A stretch of DNA of 64,000 nucleotides from Halolactibacillus alkaliphilus (GCF_900115465.1 NZ_FOWN01000002.1:88502-152501), one strand, 5' to 3'; shown: positions 1 to 9,684, numbered from the stretch's first letter. Made by a program: numbers and translations. Notes: generated from the sequence alone by a model not told the origin.

Positions 1-22
1 GTCAAATGAGGAAGGTGATCAG

Positions 23-1867
23 ATGCAGGTCCAGAATCTACAGATAAAGCCATCATTTAAACATGCACAGCCTAATCAAAAAATGTCCTTGACTAAAGGC
101 CAAATTATTAAAGGTGCCATTGATCAACTACATCCGGATCAAATGGCGACAATTAAAATGGGGCAGCAACAAGTGACAGCTAAGTTAGAAGTGCCTGTTG
201 AAAAAGGCCAGAGTTATGTATTTGAAGTCGTCTCCTCTGGGGATACACCAGAACTTAAAATGATTGAACAGCAAACAGTGAAAGGGGAAGCCTCACTCAG
301 TGCTGTCTTAAAAAATATGGGTGTGCCAGTCACAAAAGAGTCGGAGCAATTATTAAGCCGGTTTTTACTTAATAATATACCGGTAAAGCTAAGTCAATTT
401 AAAGAAGCGCTTGTTCTTTATCAGCAACAACCGAATGAAAAAACCGCTCAGGCACTTATGACGTTAATTAAGCATCAGCTGCCATTCTCAAGTGGTATCG
501 TGACAGCTATGTCTCAAATGACGCTAGAGAGTCCACAAGACGGCTTTGAGTTCCTTATGCAACAATTGTCATCTTTAAGTGCTTCGGAGTCAAAAACGCA
601 ACTCCTGGAGTTCCTAAATACGATGAAGACAACAATTGCCTCACCAACTGAAACCGTCTCAGTCGAAGCTGCAGACAAATTGCGTGCTTTATCACACGCG
701 TTGATATCAAAGGGACTGACAGTTTCAAGCGAGTCATCGTTGCCGAAACTATTAGCAGAACTACTCAATAATCAACTCGGCCTTGATGACAAAAAAATTA
801 TTCAATTAAAACAATGGTTGAGCCAAACTAGACAACCGTTAAACCAGCAAGAACGGGAGCAATTTCTAAATGTCAATCGTGATGCGCTAAAACAATGGTT
901 ACCAAAAGAATCCGCTGTACCAAAAACGCACCTAATTACAAAGGAAGCCATACAAGTAGCGCTCGATAAAGTGCCTGATAAAAGTATTAGCTATCCGATA
1001 AAAACTGAAGCGGAATTAGTGCTTGGTATGAACCGCCTAAGGGAACAGCTAGAACTGGAGTCATCACTACTAAATAAACTTAATAATCGGTTGACAGATG
1101 TACAAGCAGAAACGCTTAGTAAGTTAATGAGCAGGCCGAGTGATTTGTCTCATCAACAAATAAAAGATGCCTTAAAACCTCTAATTGACCAACAGTTAAC
1201 ACAGGCCGAAGTTAAAGTGTTGACGCCATTAATCAAAGGGAGTGGCTTAATAGATACACTCCCAGTGGAGCAACAATTTTTCATTGGGGTGAAAGACTAT
1301 TTACTTCGGTCAGGATTAAACTATGAGCATCAGTTAATAGAGACATATGATGTGAGTCAAAATCTTAAACAGTTATTACTTGAGGTACAACAATCCACAA
1401 AGGGAAATTTACCTGCACTTGATCAATTACTTCAAGGACTAACAGATCAACAGATGAGCATTGTCAGACAAGATGAACATTTTATTCATTACGGCATAAC
1501 ACTGCCAATTGTCACAGATAACGAACAAGCTGTTTACCTTGAAATGTATGGTCAAAAAAGTGAAACGGGTGCGCTAAATCCAGACTATTGTCATATCGCA
1601 ATTCATTTAGAATTAGGTGCGATTGGTGAAACGATTGTTGATATGGGTGTTCAAAATCGGTTAGTACAATTAACTGTCATTAATAATCAGGACCTTAAAC
1701 CTCTCATTGAACCATTTAAACCATCACTAATAAAAGGAATGGCGTCGCTTGATTATCATTTAACGTCTATTCATCATCGGCCTTTTAAAGACCATGAGGA
1801 TACGGTTACACATAAACAGAGCTTTAAGCAACCTCAAGATTATAAAGGGTGGGATGTAAAGGCATGA
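23..1867 (+). CDS. FliK-like flagellar hook-length control family protein (YlqG-like)
   Basis: A 614-residue soluble protein with no signal peptide or membrane segment, rich in Gln and Leu. The middle is predicted mostly helical. The last 120 or so residues are beta-rich, as in the C-terminal domain of FliK-type proteins. Position just before a FlhB-C-terminus-like gene matches B. subtilis ylqG-ylqH. The ATG is preceded by GAGGAAGGTGA at good spacing. The stop overlaps the next start (ATGA), so the pair is translationally coupled. FliK proteins measure hook length and switch the export gate through FlhB, but whether this paralogue does so is inference. Family call is fairly sure; function is not. 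Confidence 0.7.
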   Translation: MQVQNLQIKPSFKHAQPNQKMSLTKGQIIKGAIDQLHPDQMATIKMGQQQVTAKLEVPVEKGQSYVFEVVSSGDTPELKMIEQQTVKGEASLSAVLKNMGVPVTKESEQLLSRFLLNNIPVKLSQFKEALVLYQQQPNEKTAQALMTLIKHQLPFSSGIVTAMSQMTLESPQDGFEFLMQQLSSLSASESKTQLLEFLNTMKTTIASPTETVSVEAADKLRALSHALISKGLTVSSESSLPKLLAELLNNQLGLDDKKIIQLKQWLSQTRQPLNQQEREQFLNVNRDALKQWLPKESAVPKTHLITKEAIQVALDKVPDKSISYPIKTEAELVLGMNRLREQLELESSLLNKLNNRLTDVQAETLSKLMSRPSDLSHQQIKDALKPLIDQQLTQAEVKVLTPLIKGSGLIDTLPVEQQFFIGVKDYLLRSGLNYEHQLIETYDVSQNLKQLLLEVQQSTKGNLPALDQLLQGLTDQQMSIVRQDEHFIHYGITLPIVTDNEQAVYLEMYGQKSETGALNPDYCHIAIHLELGAIGETIVDMGVQNRLVQLTVINNQDLKPLIEPFKPSLIKGMASLDYHLTSIHHRPFKDHEDTVTHKQSFKQPQDYKGWDVKA

Positions 1868-2151
1868 CATCGCAAAAATTACCACACCATCTAAAAAAGG
1901 CGATTGCACTTCGCTACGATCAAACGCGTGATATGGCCCCTATTGTCTCAGCGAAAGGACAAGGTTATGTTGCCGATGAGATTATAGAGCGGGCTAGTGA
2001 GGCCGGTGTTCCTATTCAGCAGGATCAGAGTCTCGTGGAAATATTATCGCAAATAAATATAAACGAAGCTATTCCAGATGAGCTTTATTTGGCTGTTGCG
2101 GAAGTATTTGCTTTTATTTATCAACTTGATGAGGCACAACGAGAAAAATAA
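1864..2151 (+). CDS. FlhB C-terminal-domain-like protein (YlqH; EscU/YscU/HrcU family)
   Basis: A 95-residue protein aligning with the cytoplasmic tail of FlhB after its cleavage site: compare KAIALRYDQTRDMAP here with the VAIKYDETNPLHQAP stretch of the full FlhB at 25779-26867, and AVAEVFAFIYQLD with AVAEILAYVYRLE. The transmembrane part and the NPTH self-cleavage motif are missing. In FlhB this tail binds export substrates and FliK. The start was taken at the ATG overlapping the upstream stop; an upstream ATG at 1849 would add five unsupported residues. Co-occurrence with a FliK-like partner suggests an accessory export role (inference). Confidence 0.8.
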   Translation: MTSQKLPHHLKKAIALRYDQTRDMAPIVSAKGQGYVADEIIERASEAGVPIQQDQSLVEILSQININEAIPDELYLAVAEVFAFIYQLDEAQREK

Positions 2152-2167
2152 CTATCTAGGTCAATTG

Positions 2168-2198
2168 AGAGCAGGTGCTATGATTCCTGCTCTTTTTT
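2168..2198 (+). terminator. Intrinsic terminator after ylqH
   Basis: The stem GAGCAGG/CCTGCTC (2169-2175 with 2186-2192) is perfect and runs directly into six T residues. It separates the ylqG-ylqH pair from dprA. Confidence 0.85.
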
Positions 2199-2318
2199 CG
2201 AATTAAGGGTATAATTAGGTGTTTTTTTAAATATTTCGTTTCTTAGCCATGACGGTTCGCTATCGACAAGTGATCGATCGTCGTTTTACACTGATGAAAA
2301 ACACTTAAGGAGCAAACT

Positions 2319-3218
2319 ATGCTAAATAATCGAGATTGTTTGATCTATTTGTATGAAGAAACTCGTATCAGTAGAAAGAAGCTACACCAATTGGTCGGAA
2401 CGGGCCATCGTTCATATTATCATGCTATTCAATCAGACGCTTTGGACCTAGCACGTTTTTTATCAGTTAAACACCGCACCTTGTTAGCAGGTGCTTTAAA
2501 TAATCCTGCGCGGATAGCCCGCTATACTTCTTTAAAGCGAACGTACAAGACGTGGACGGTACTCGATGCGGATTATCCCGACGTATTTAGAACAATCCCT
2601 GATGCCCCAATCGTTTTTTACGGGTTAGGTGATGTGGACTTGTTAAAGACGTTAAAGCGTATCAGTATCATCGGATCAAGGCAACCAACAGTCAATGTAA
2701 AACAAAGAATGAGTCAATTACTTTTGCCTCTAGTAAGTGACTATGTAATTGTATCTGGACTAGCTAAAGGTATAGACAGTTTTGCGCATCAATTAGCCTG
2801 TACAAATGGGGGGAGAACGATTGGTGTGATTGCTGGTGGTTTTAACCATCCATATCCATATGAAACGCGTGCACAATTTCATGACATGTGCCGAAATCAA
2901 TTGGTAATTTCAGAGTACCCTATAGATGTGAAGCCAGAAAGGTATCACTTTCCAGAGCGTAATCGTTTAATCAGTGCGCTTGGTTTTGCTACATGTATTA
3001 TAGAAGCAAAACGAAAAAGTGGGACGATGATTACTGCTGATCAAGCACTAGAACAGGGTCGGATTGTTATGGCTGTTCCGGGGGATATTCTTAACCCGAA
3101 TACACAAGGTTGCCATGATCTAATTCAACAAGGAGCAAAATTGGTACAAAATACCCAAGATATAGAAGAGGAATGGCGAGAGAATAAGGTTATGTGGAAA
3201 AGTATTAACAATAAATAG
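2319..3218 (+). CDS. dprA: DNA-processing protein DprA (Smf)
   Basis: A 299-residue Rossmann-fold protein that binds incoming single-stranded DNA and loads RecA during natural transformation. The DprA core is clear: ISIIGSRQPT near residue 110, VSGLAKGIDSFAHQLA near 144, GGFNHPYPYE near 172, and SEYPIDVKP followed by HFPERNRLISALG. The length is typical of Firmicutes forms without a long C-terminal winged helix. AAGGAGCAAACT precedes the ATG. In B. subtilis sucCD lies between ylqH and this gene; here nothing does. Family assignment is secure. Confidence 0.95.
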   Translation: MLNNRDCLIYLYEETRISRKKLHQLVGTGHRSYYHAIQSDALDLARFLSVKHRTLLAGALNNPARIARYTSLKRTYKTWTVLDADYPDVFRTIPDAPIVFYGLGDVDLLKTLKRISIIGSRQPTVNVKQRMSQLLLPLVSDYVIVSGLAKGIDSFAHQLACTNGGRTIGVIAGGFNHPYPYETRAQFHDMCRNQLVISEYPIDVKPERYHFPERNRLISALGFATCIIEAKRKSGTMITADQALEQGRIVMAVPGDILNPNTQGCHDLIQQGAKLVQNTQDIEEEWRENKVMWKSINNK

Positions 3219-3260
3219 AGAAAAAACTATGTGAAAAGCATAACTTTTTTGAAACTTTAT

Positions 3261-3289
3261 TTGACAAATGCTAAACTTCTATTTAATAA
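3261..3289 (+). promoter_or_regulatory. Sigma-A promoter for topA
   Basis: A perfect -35 TTGACA (3261-3266), 17-base spacer and TAATAA (3284-3289) lie about 60 bases before the topA start. The AT-rich upstream flank fits a strong housekeeping promoter. Confidence 0.75.
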
Positions 3290-3348
3290 TAGTGGAGATT
3301 TCACAGATATTTTAAATCTGGAAAACTAGACCTCTTGGAGGGGAAGAT

Positions 3349-5427
3349 ATGGCAGATTATTTAGTTATAGTAGAGTCGCCAGCAAAGGCGAAAACAATTG
3401 AACGCTATTTAGGTAAAAAATACAAAGTTAAAGCTTCTATGGGACATGTGATTGACTTACCGAAGTCTCAAATGGGGATCGACTATGAAAATGATTATAA
3501 ACCAAAGTACATTACCATTCGTGGGAAAGGTCCTGTGTTAAAAGAGTTAAAAACAGCCGCAAAAAAAGCGAAGAAAGTCTATCTCGCAGCCGATCCGGAT
3601 CGTGAAGGAGAGGCGATTGCTTGGCATTTAGCACATGCACTTAATATTGATGAAGATTCAGATTGTCGAGTGGTCTTTAATGAAATTACTAAAGATGCCA
3701 TTAAAGAATCATTTAAGCAACCTCGCGCTATCAATATGAATCTTGTAGATGCTCAACAAGGTCGACGCATCTTAGATCGTTTGGTGGGCTATAATATTAG
3801 TCCGCTGCTTTGGAAAAAAGTAAAGAAGGGCTTAAGTGCGGGGCGAGTTCAATCCGTTGCGGTTAAGATGATAATCGACCGCGAGAATGAAATCAAAAAC
3901 TTTCAACCTGAAGAATACTGGTCAATCGAAGGGCTGTTTAATAAAGGGGAAGAGTCTTTTGAAGGGCAATTTTACCGCGTAGACAATGAAAAGGTTAACT
4001 TATCGACCAAGGCAGATGTTGATAATGTTTTAAAGCTTATGCCTAGTAAAGAGTTTCAAGTAGAATCAGTGAAGAAGAAAGAACGGAAAAGAAACCCATC
4101 CTTGCCGTTTACGACGTCTTCTTTACAACAAGAAGCAGCTCGTAAATTGAATTATAGAGCACGTAAGACGATGATGCTTGCACAACAGTTGTATGAGGGT
4201 ATTGACTTAGGTAAAAAAGAAGGTGGCATTACTGGTTTAATCACTTATATGCGTACCGATTCAACCCGACTATCTGAAACGGCTCGAAATGAAGGACGTC
4301 AATTTATTGAACAACAATACGGTAAGGACTACGTAGGAGCTGATCGCAGTTCTAAATCGAAACAAAAGACACAAGATGCGCATGAGGCCATTCGTCCAAC
4401 GAGTGCCTTTAGAACACCCGCTTCATTGAAAGCTATTTTATCAAGAGACCAGTACCGTTTGTACAAACTTATTTGGGAACGTTTTACATCTAGTTTGATG
4501 TCGCCAGCGATTATGGACACGGTAACGGTTACATTAAATCAAAATGGGGTTCAATTTAGAGCGAATGGTTCACAAATCAAATTTAAAGGATTTATGGAAG
4601 TATATATTGAAGGCAATGATGATAACAAAAAAGAAGAGGACAGACTGTTACCTGAATTAGAAGAAGGAATGACAGTAAGCTCCGAAAAAATCATGCCTAA
4701 TCAACACTTTACTCAGCCGCCTCCGCGTTATACAGAAGCGAGACTTGTCAAGACGATGGAAGAAAAAGGGATAGGTCGACCGTCAACATATGCGCCTACA
4801 CTTGACACGATTCAAAAACGTGGTTATGTCAGTCTAGATAATAAGCGCTTTGTTCCAACGGAGTTAGGCGAGATTGTCATTGATTTGGTTATTGAATTTT
4901 TCCCTGAAATCATTGATATTGATTTCACTGCACAAATGGAACATGACTTAGATCAAATTGAAGACGGGGAAATAAAGTGGATAAAGATTATCGACGACTT
5001 TTATCAAGGATTTGAAAAACGACTTCAAAAAGCCGAAAAAGAAATGGAAAAGATTGAAATCAAGGATGAACCAGCAGGTGAGCAATGTGAAAAATGCGGT
5101 TCTGAAATGGTTTATAAGATGGGACGCTATGGGAAATTTATGGCGTGCTCAAATTTCCCGGAATGCCGTAATACGAAACCAATCTTAAAAGAGATTGGGG
5201 TTGACTGTCCTAAATGTAAAAAAGGTCAGATCGTCGAACGTAAGTCAAAGAAAAAACGCACGTTCTATGGATGCGACCAATACCCTGAATGTGATTTCTT
5301 ATCATGGGATAAGCCGATTGAGCGGCCATGTCCAAAATGTGAAGAAATGCTTGTAGAGAAGAAAGTGAAAAAAGGTACGCAGATTCAGTGTTCAAGTTGT
5401 GATTATAAAGAAGAGCAACAGTCATAA
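3349..5427 (+). CDS. topA: DNA topoisomerase I (type IA)
   Basis: A 692-residue type IA topoisomerase that relaxes negative supercoils by nicking one strand and forming a 5'-phosphotyrosine link. The Toprim domain starts at [15 protein letters not shown] with its acidic triad in [15 protein letters not shown]. The active-site Tyr is residue 300 in [10 protein letters not shown]. The C-terminus carries three Cys4 zinc modules (CEKCG, CPKCKKG and CPKCEEM, each followed by a second Cys pair). The usual Bacillus length is the same. A consensus promoter and GGAGGGG Shine-Dalgarno precede it and a terminator follows, so it may be monocistronic. Confidence 0.98.
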   Translation: MADYLVIVESPAKAKTIERYLGKKYKVKASMGHVIDLPKSQMGIDYENDYKPKYITIRGKGPVLKELKTAAKKAKKVYLAADPDREGEAIAWHLAHALNIDEDSDCRVVFNEITKDAIKESFKQPRAINMNLVDAQQGRRILDRLVGYNISPLLWKKVKKGLSAGRVQSVAVKMIIDRENEIKNFQPEEYWSIEGLFNKGEESFEGQFYRVDNEKVNLSTKADVDNVLKLMPSKEFQVESVKKKERKRNPSLPFTTSSLQQEAARKLNYRARKTMMLAQQLYEGIDLGKKEGGITGLITYMRTDSTRLSETARNEGRQFIEQQYGKDYVGADRSSKSKQKTQDAHEAIRPTSAFRTPASLKAILSRDQYRLYKLIWERFTSSLMSPAIMDTVTVTLNQNGVQFRANGSQIKFKGFMEVYIEGNDDNKKEEDRLLPELEEGMTVSSEKIMPNQHFTQPPPRYTEARLVKTMEEKGIGRPSTYAPTLDTIQKRGYVSLDNKRFVPTELGEIVIDLVIEFFPEIIDIDFTAQMEHDLDQIEDGEIKWIKIIDDFYQGFEKRLQKAEKEMEKIEIKDEPAGEQCEKCGSEMVYKMGRYGKFMACSNFPECRNTKPILKEIGVDCPKCKKGQIVERKSKKKRTFYGCDQYPECDFLSWDKPIERPCPKCEEMLVEKKVKKGTQIQCSSCDYKEEQQS

Positions 5428-5440
5428 AGAGTGGAGAAAA

Positions 5441-5470
5441 GGGTGCGTCAGTAGATGCACCTCTTTTTTT
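5441..5470 (+). terminator. Intrinsic terminator after topA
   Basis: GGGTGCGTC pairs with GATGCACCT through an AGTA loop (two G-U pairs), followed by CTTTTTTT. The T-tract abuts the next palindrome. Confidence 0.85.
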
Positions 5471-5503
5471 ATGTTTTTTGTGATAATAATCACAAAAAAC
5501 ATA
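5470..5503 (+). promoter_or_regulatory. Perfect 15-bp inverted repeat containing TTGTGA-N6-TCACAA
   Basis: Arms 5470-5484 and 5489-5503 are exact reverse complements around a four-base AATA centre. The core (5478-5495) reads TTGTGA-N6-TCACAA, the half-site pattern of redox regulators: Rex (TTGTGA-like half-sites) and FNR/CRP/ArcR (TGTGA-N6-TCACA). It lies 50 bases upstream of a perfect sigma-A promoter. It could instead be a second, bidirectional terminator because A and T tracts flank it. Operator identity is inference. Confidence 0.5.
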
Positions 5504-5553
5504 AAACATATGCTCAACGGATATGAGAAATGAACGCATTGTAAGAATATGCA

Positions 5554-5582
5554 TTGACAATCATTTCAAACAGCTATATAAT
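5554..5582 (+). promoter_or_regulatory. Perfect-consensus sigma-A promoter upstream of xerC
   Basis: TTGACA (5554-5559), exactly 17 bases, TATAAT (5577-5582): an exact consensus match on both elements, unique in this window. Transcription would start near 5589 and give a leader of about 170 nt before xerC, probably driving xerC-hslVU-codY. Confidence 0.8.
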
Positions 5583-5605
5583 TTACCGTTGGTAAGTAGA
5601 TATAC

Positions 5606-5634
5606 TTGACATACGTAGTCATTGCAGCTGTTAT
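5606..5634 (+). promoter_or_regulatory. Possible second promoter upstream of xerC
   Basis: TTGACA (5606-5611), 17 bases, TGTTAT (5629-5634). The -35 is perfect and the -10 is weaker. It would shorten the xerC leader by about 50 nt. Confidence 0.4.
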
Positions 5635-5760
5635 TAGCGCATGCATTTTGATCAATAATATTAGAGGATTCAGATTTTTAAAGCAATTCGGTAAATTAGT
5701 TGCTAAAATAATTGGAATATGGTACGTTTGATAATATAGGAGTCATGGAAGGGGTTTGAC

Positions 5761-6666
5761 ATGCAAGCATTTACAAGCCTTAAAAATCAGTTTAAAATGT
5801 ATTTGCAAGTTGAGAAAAACGCCTCTACCTATACGATTAAAGAGTACATATTGGATGTTGAACAATTTTTTGTTTTTTTAACAAAGGAAGGCATTCAATC
5901 TGTGAAGGAAGTTGATGACGCGTGTGTACGTCTTTTTTTAATGCACTTATACGATCAATCACTTTCGCGCCGTTCTGTCGCAAGAAAGCTGTCAACATTA
6001 CGGACGTTCTTTAAGTTTCTTGAACGAGAACAATATGTGCTAGATAATCCCTTCAGGGGGACGCGGCTACCTAAACAAAGTAAAAAATTACCGAATTTCT
6101 TGTATCGCGAGGAGCTTGAACAGCTCTTTGAGGTAAGTGATTTATCGCAACCATTAGGACAAAGAGACCAAGCGTTACTTGAGTTACTTTATGCCACAGG
6201 GATGCGTGTGAGTGAATGTCAAATGTTAACTTTAAGTGATATTGATTTCTCACTTCACACCGTAAAAGTTTTAGGTAAAGGCAGAAAAGAACGCTACATT
6301 CCAGTAGGAACATATGCTGAAGCTGCCTTAACACGTTACATTAAAAACGGTAGAGGACAATTAATTAAAGACAATAAAACGGACGCAGTTTTTTTAAATG
6401 CGAAGGGAAATCCTCTTACAGTGCGTGGGATGCGGTTAGTTTTAAATAAGTTGGCAGATCAAGCTGCTCTGACGGCTCATGTTCATCCACATGCGCTAAG
6501 ACATACGTTTGCAACGCATTTGCTCAATGAAGGTGCAGACATAAGAAGCGTTCAAGAGCTTTTGGGTCACGCACATCTTTCGTCGACCCAGCTATATACA
6601 CATGTAACGAAAGATCGTTTAAAGGATGTATATATGAATAGTCATCCACGAGCTAAGAGGAAATAA
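5761..6666 (+). CDS. xerC: Tyrosine recombinase XerC (CodV)
   Basis: A 301-residue tyrosine recombinase that, with XerD, resolves chromosome dimers at dif. The N-terminal SAM-like DNA-binding domain covers residues 1-90. Catalytic residues are visible: Arg149 (ATGMRVSE), Lys173, His244 and Arg247 (HPHALRHTF), His270 (LLGH) and the nucleophile Tyr279 (TQLYTH). It is the first gene of the CodV-HslV-HslU-CodY cluster as in B. subtilis, but trmFO, which normally sits just upstream, is absent. GGAAGGGG precedes the ATG. Confidence 0.95.
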   Translation: MQAFTSLKNQFKMYLQVEKNASTYTIKEYILDVEQFFVFLTKEGIQSVKEVDDACVRLFLMHLYDQSLSRRSVARKLSTLRTFFKFLEREQYVLDNPFRGTRLPKQSKKLPNFLYREELEQLFEVSDLSQPLGQRDQALLELLYATGMRVSECQMLTLSDIDFSLHTVKVLGKGRKERYIPVGTYAEAALTRYIKNGRGQLIKDNKTDAVFLNAKGNPLTVRGMRLVLNKLADQAALTAHVHPHALRHTFATHLLNEGADIRSVQELLGHAHLSSTQLYTHVTKDRLKDVYMNSHPRAKRK

Positions 6667-6679
6667 ATGAGGTGAAGTT

Positions 6680-7225
6680 ATGACGCAACAATTCCATGCA
6701 ACAACCATCTTTGCTGTAAGGCACAACGGCCAATGCGCAATGTGTGGTGATGGACAAGTCACGATGGGGAACGCTGTCGTAATGAAACATAAAGCGAAAA
6801 AAGTACGTCGATTATTTAACGGCAATGTATTAGCTGGATTTGCAGGTTCGGTTGCAGATGCTTTTACATTATTCGAAAAATTTGAAGCTTATTTAGAGAA
6901 ATTTAATGGTAACTTAACAAGAGCCGCAGTGGAATTGGCAAAGGAATGGCGAAGTGATAAAGCGTTGCGTCAACTAGAGGCGATGTTAATTGTCATGAAT
7001 AAAGAAACAATGTTACTCGTCTCAGGGACGGGTGAAGTTATTGAACCAGATGATGACATATTAGCGATTGGCTCCGGTGGAAATTATGCACTGGCGAGCG
7101 GTCGTAGTCTAAAACGTTATGCACCTCATTTAACAGCGAGAAACATTGCAGAGCATGCTCTAACAATTGCTGGTGAGATATGTGTATATACCAATGACCA
7201 ACTAGTCATTGAGGAATTAGTGTAA
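6680..7225 (+). CDS. hslV: ATP-dependent protease subunit HslV (ClpQ/CodW)
   Basis: The 181-residue proteolytic subunit of the HslUV two-component protease, a dodecamer with an Ntn-hydrolase fold. The N-terminus [13 protein letters not shown] keeps the short pre-sequence seen in B. subtilis CodW. GDGQVTMG and [18 protein letters not shown] are family hallmarks, and [12 protein letters not shown] follows. A GAGGTGAAG Shine-Dalgarno sits at ideal spacing. It is co-transcribed with xerC (13 bases upstream) and hslU (14 bases downstream), consistent with an obligate partner pair. Confidence 0.97.
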   Translation: MTQQFHATTIFAVRHNGQCAMCGDGQVTMGNAVVMKHKAKKVRRLFNGNVLAGFAGSVADAFTLFEKFEAYLEKFNGNLTRAAVELAKEWRSDKALRQLEAMLIVMNKETMLLVSGTGEVIEPDDDILAIGSGGNYALASGRSLKRYAPHLTARNIAEHALTIAGEICVYTNDQLVIEELV

Positions 7226-7239
7226 TTAGAGGTGAGTCA

Positions 7240-8616
7240 ATGAATAAAGAATATACACCGAAAGAAATCGTTGCTGAACTTGATCAGTACATTATTGGTC
7301 AACAACAAGCGAAACGATCGGTCGCCGTCGCATTAAGGAATCGCTATCGTCGGATGCGGCTTAGCCCAGATTTAATAGATGAAGTTGCACCTAAAAATAT
7401 CCTTATGATTGGACCTACAGGCGTAGGGAAAACAGAGATTGCTCGTCGATTAGCTAAATTAGTAGGCGCGCCATTTATCAAAGTTGAAGCGACTAAATTT
7501 ACAGAGGTTGGCTACGTCGGGCGCGACGTCGAATCGATGATTCGCGATTTAGTTGAATCGAGTATTCGATTAGAAAAAGACGAGCGGACGGCATTAGTCC
7601 AAGATGAAGCTGAAAAACTGGCCAATGATCGTTTGCTTGACTGCTTAGTGCCAACAGGTAAGAAAAGTGGGAACACGATTAAAAATCCATTTGAAATGTT
7701 CTTTAATCAAGAATCGACAGCAACAGAAGAATCAGAGCCTACAGAAGACAAGCTAAAAAAACGCCAACAAATGAAACAGCAATTGGCACTTGGAGAATTA
7801 GAAGATACTTTGGTTACAATTGAAATCGAAGAACATCAGATGGGCATGTTCGATACCGGAGTAAATCAAGGCATGGAACAAATGCAAGACATGTTGTCGC
7901 AGATGATGCCAAAGAAAATGAAGAAAAGAAAATTAACGGTAAAAGAAGCACGAGAACTGTTAAAACAGGAAGAAGCACTTAAATTGATAGACCTTGATGA
8001 TGTCTATCAGACAGCTTGTGATCGCGTTGAGAACAGCGGCATCGTCTTCATAGATGAAATTGATAAAGTAGCTGGTCAATCATCACGTGAGGCGAATATC
8101 TCCCGAGAAGGTGTGCAACGAGATATTTTGCCAATCATCGAAGGCTCTACGGTTGTGACGAAATATGGTCCTGTTAAGACAGATCATATTTTATTTATTG
8201 CAGCGGGTGCCTTTCACATGTCTAAACCATCCGACTTAATTCCGGAATTACAAGGAAGATTTCCGGTAAGGGTGGAATTAGAAAAATTAACTGTTGATGA
8301 CTTTGTTGAAATTCTTACAGAACCATCTAATGCATTGTTGAAACAGTATCAAGCGCTATTGAAAACAGAAGAGGTCACTGTCACCTTTACGGATGAGGCG
8401 ATAAAACGATTAGCTGAAGTTGCTTTTCATGTTAATCAAGAAACAGACAATATTGGGGCAAGACGCCTACACACCATTTTGGAAAAATTGTTAGAAGATT
8501 TATCATTTGAGGCAGATCGAATGGCGATGGTAGAAATTGAAATTACCCCTAAATATGTCGATGAAAAATTAGCAAAGATTGCGCAAAATAAAGACTTAAG
8601 TCAATTTATTTTATAA
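7240..8616 (+). CDS. hslU: ATP-dependent protease ATPase subunit HslU (ClpY/CodX)
   Basis: A 458-residue AAA+ unfoldase that feeds substrates to HslV. Walker A is GPTGVGKT at residues 58-65, followed by [16 protein letters not shown], the pore-loop region. An inserted I domain follows at about 110-240. Walker B is VFIDEIDKV near residue 270, sensor 1 lies in ILFIAAGAF, and [11 protein letters not shown] precedes the C-terminal domain. It ends in QFIL, matching the HslU tail that inserts into HslV. It sits between hslV and codY. Confidence 0.97.
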   Translation: MNKEYTPKEIVAELDQYIIGQQQAKRSVAVALRNRYRRMRLSPDLIDEVAPKNILMIGPTGVGKTEIARRLAKLVGAPFIKVEATKFTEVGYVGRDVESMIRDLVESSIRLEKDERTALVQDEAEKLANDRLLDCLVPTGKKSGNTIKNPFEMFFNQESTATEESEPTEDKLKKRQQMKQQLALGELEDTLVTIEIEEHQMGMFDTGVNQGMEQMQDMLSQMMPKKMKKRKLTVKEARELLKQEEALKLIDLDDVYQTACDRVENSGIVFIDEIDKVAGQSSREANISREGVQRDILPIIEGSTVVTKYGPVKTDHILFIAAGAFHMSKPSDLIPELQGRFPVRVELEKLTVDDFVEILTEPSNALLKQYQALLKTEEVTVTFTDEAIKRLAEVAFHVNQETDNIGARRLHTILEKLLEDLSFEADRMAMVEIEITPKYVDEKLAKIAQNKDLSQFIL

Positions 8617-8631
8617 TAATGGAGGATAACT

Positions 8632-9417
8632 ATGGAATTATTACAACGTGCACGAAAAATAAATTCAATCTTACAAGGCCAAACAGGGAAGTCTGTTAAT
8701 TTTAATGATGTGGCATCAACACTTCAAGAAATAATGAGTGCCAACATTTTTGTGGTAAGTCGTAAAGGGAAGTTATTAGGATTTTCTATCAATCAACAAA
8801 TTGAAAATCCACGCATGAAAGCGATGCTTGAAGAACGTCAATTCCCATTGGAATACACCGAAAGTTTATTTAATATTAAAGAAACAACATCAAACATGGA
8901 TATTAATAGTCCTTACACGGCGTTTCCGATTGAAAATAAAGATTTATTTGCCGGTGGCTTAACGACGATTGTACCTATTATTGGTGGTGGTGATCGTCTA
9001 GGAACGCTCATATTGAGTCGTTTAAACACAGATTTTAACAATGATGATTTATTGTTGGCAGAGTATGGTGCGACTGTTGTAGGTATGGAAATCTTACATG
9101 AGAAATCAGAAGAGATCGAGCAAGAAGCTCGTTCAAAAGCGGTTGTTCAAATGGCAATTAGTTCACTTTCTTACAGCGAATTAGAAGCGATTGAGCACAT
9201 CTTTGCTGAGCTTGATGGTAAAGAAGGGTTGCTCGTTGCAAGTAAAATCGCCGACCGTGTAGGTATTACGCGATCTGTTATAGTTAATGCTTTGCGTAAG
9301 TTAGAAAGTGCTGGTGTAATCGAGTCGCGTTCTTTAGGAATGAAAGGGACATACATTAAAGTTTTAAATGATAAATTCTTAGTTGAATTGCATAAATTAA
9401 AATCATCGTCAAATTAA
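8632..9417 (+). CDS. codY: GTP- and branched-chain amino acid-sensing repressor CodY
   Basis: A 261-residue global nutrient regulator. An N-terminal GAF domain (about 1-155), which senses Ile/Leu/Val, is joined by a helix to a winged helix-turn-helix domain (about 200-255). The recognition helix region [19 protein letters not shown] and wing [10 protein letters not shown] are nearly invariant in the family. CodY represses nitrogen, metabolic and, in B. subtilis, motility genes when nutrients are plentiful. It is last in the xerC-hslV-hslU-codY operon, with a terminator after it and the flagellar operon beyond. Confidence 0.97.
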   Translation: MELLQRARKINSILQGQTGKSVNFNDVASTLQEIMSANIFVVSRKGKLLGFSINQQIENPRMKAMLEERQFPLEYTESLFNIKETTSNMDINSPYTAFPIENKDLFAGGLTTIVPIIGGGDRLGTLILSRLNTDFNNDDLLLAEYGATVVGMEILHEKSEEIEQEARSKAVVQMAISSLSYSELEAIEHIFAELDGKEGLLVASKIADRVGITRSVIVNALRKLESAGVIESRSLGMKGTYIKVLNDKFLVELHKLKSSSN

Positions 9418-9438
9418 TTCGAAAAGAATCATATATGA

Positions 9439-9472
9439 AAAGACATTAATCGTTTAGGTTAGTGTCTTTTTT
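9439..9472 (+). terminator. Intrinsic terminator after codY
   Basis: AAAGACATTAA pairs with TTAGTGTCTTT (one G-U pair) around a nine-base loop and is followed by a T-tract. It ends the xerC-codY operon. Confidence 0.85.
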
Positions 9473-9474
9473 AA

Positions 9475-9503
9475 TTGTATAATATTTGGTGTTCTAATAT
9501 AAT
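9475..9503 (+). promoter_or_regulatory. Possible upstream promoter of the flagellar operon
   Basis: TTGTAT (9475-9480), 17 bases, then a perfect TATAAT (9498-9503). The -35 is poor. If used, the flgB leader would be about 530 nt long. Confidence 0.35.
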
Positions 9504-9649
9504 GCAGGCTCTATAACAGAAAAGAGCAGAATAGTCATTTAAAGTGTTCGTACAAAAGGTGTAGGGCAATGAACTTATGAGGCGTATTAAATCTTACATA
9601 TATATGAACTAGCGGAAACATCAGTTAAAAATTAGTAGGTATTTTAACT

Positions 9650-9664
9650 TTTGTTCGGAAAAAT
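9650..9664 (+). promoter_or_regulatory. Weak candidate CodY box
   Basis: The 15-mer centred on TTCGG matches the CodY consensus AATTTTCWGAAAATT at 10 of 15 positions by eye. It lies about 45 bases upstream of the best flagellar-operon -10 box and 230 bases after codY. B. subtilis CodY is known to repress fla/che; use here is inference. Confidence 0.3.
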
Positions 9665-9684
9665 TGTCGTTTTAAAGAAAAAAG

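Noticed and set aside
5210..5560. Reverse-strand open frame of 116 codons over the topA end
   Set aside because: It is antisense to the zinc-module part of topA, has no Shine-Dalgarno and its composition is that of a shadow frame.
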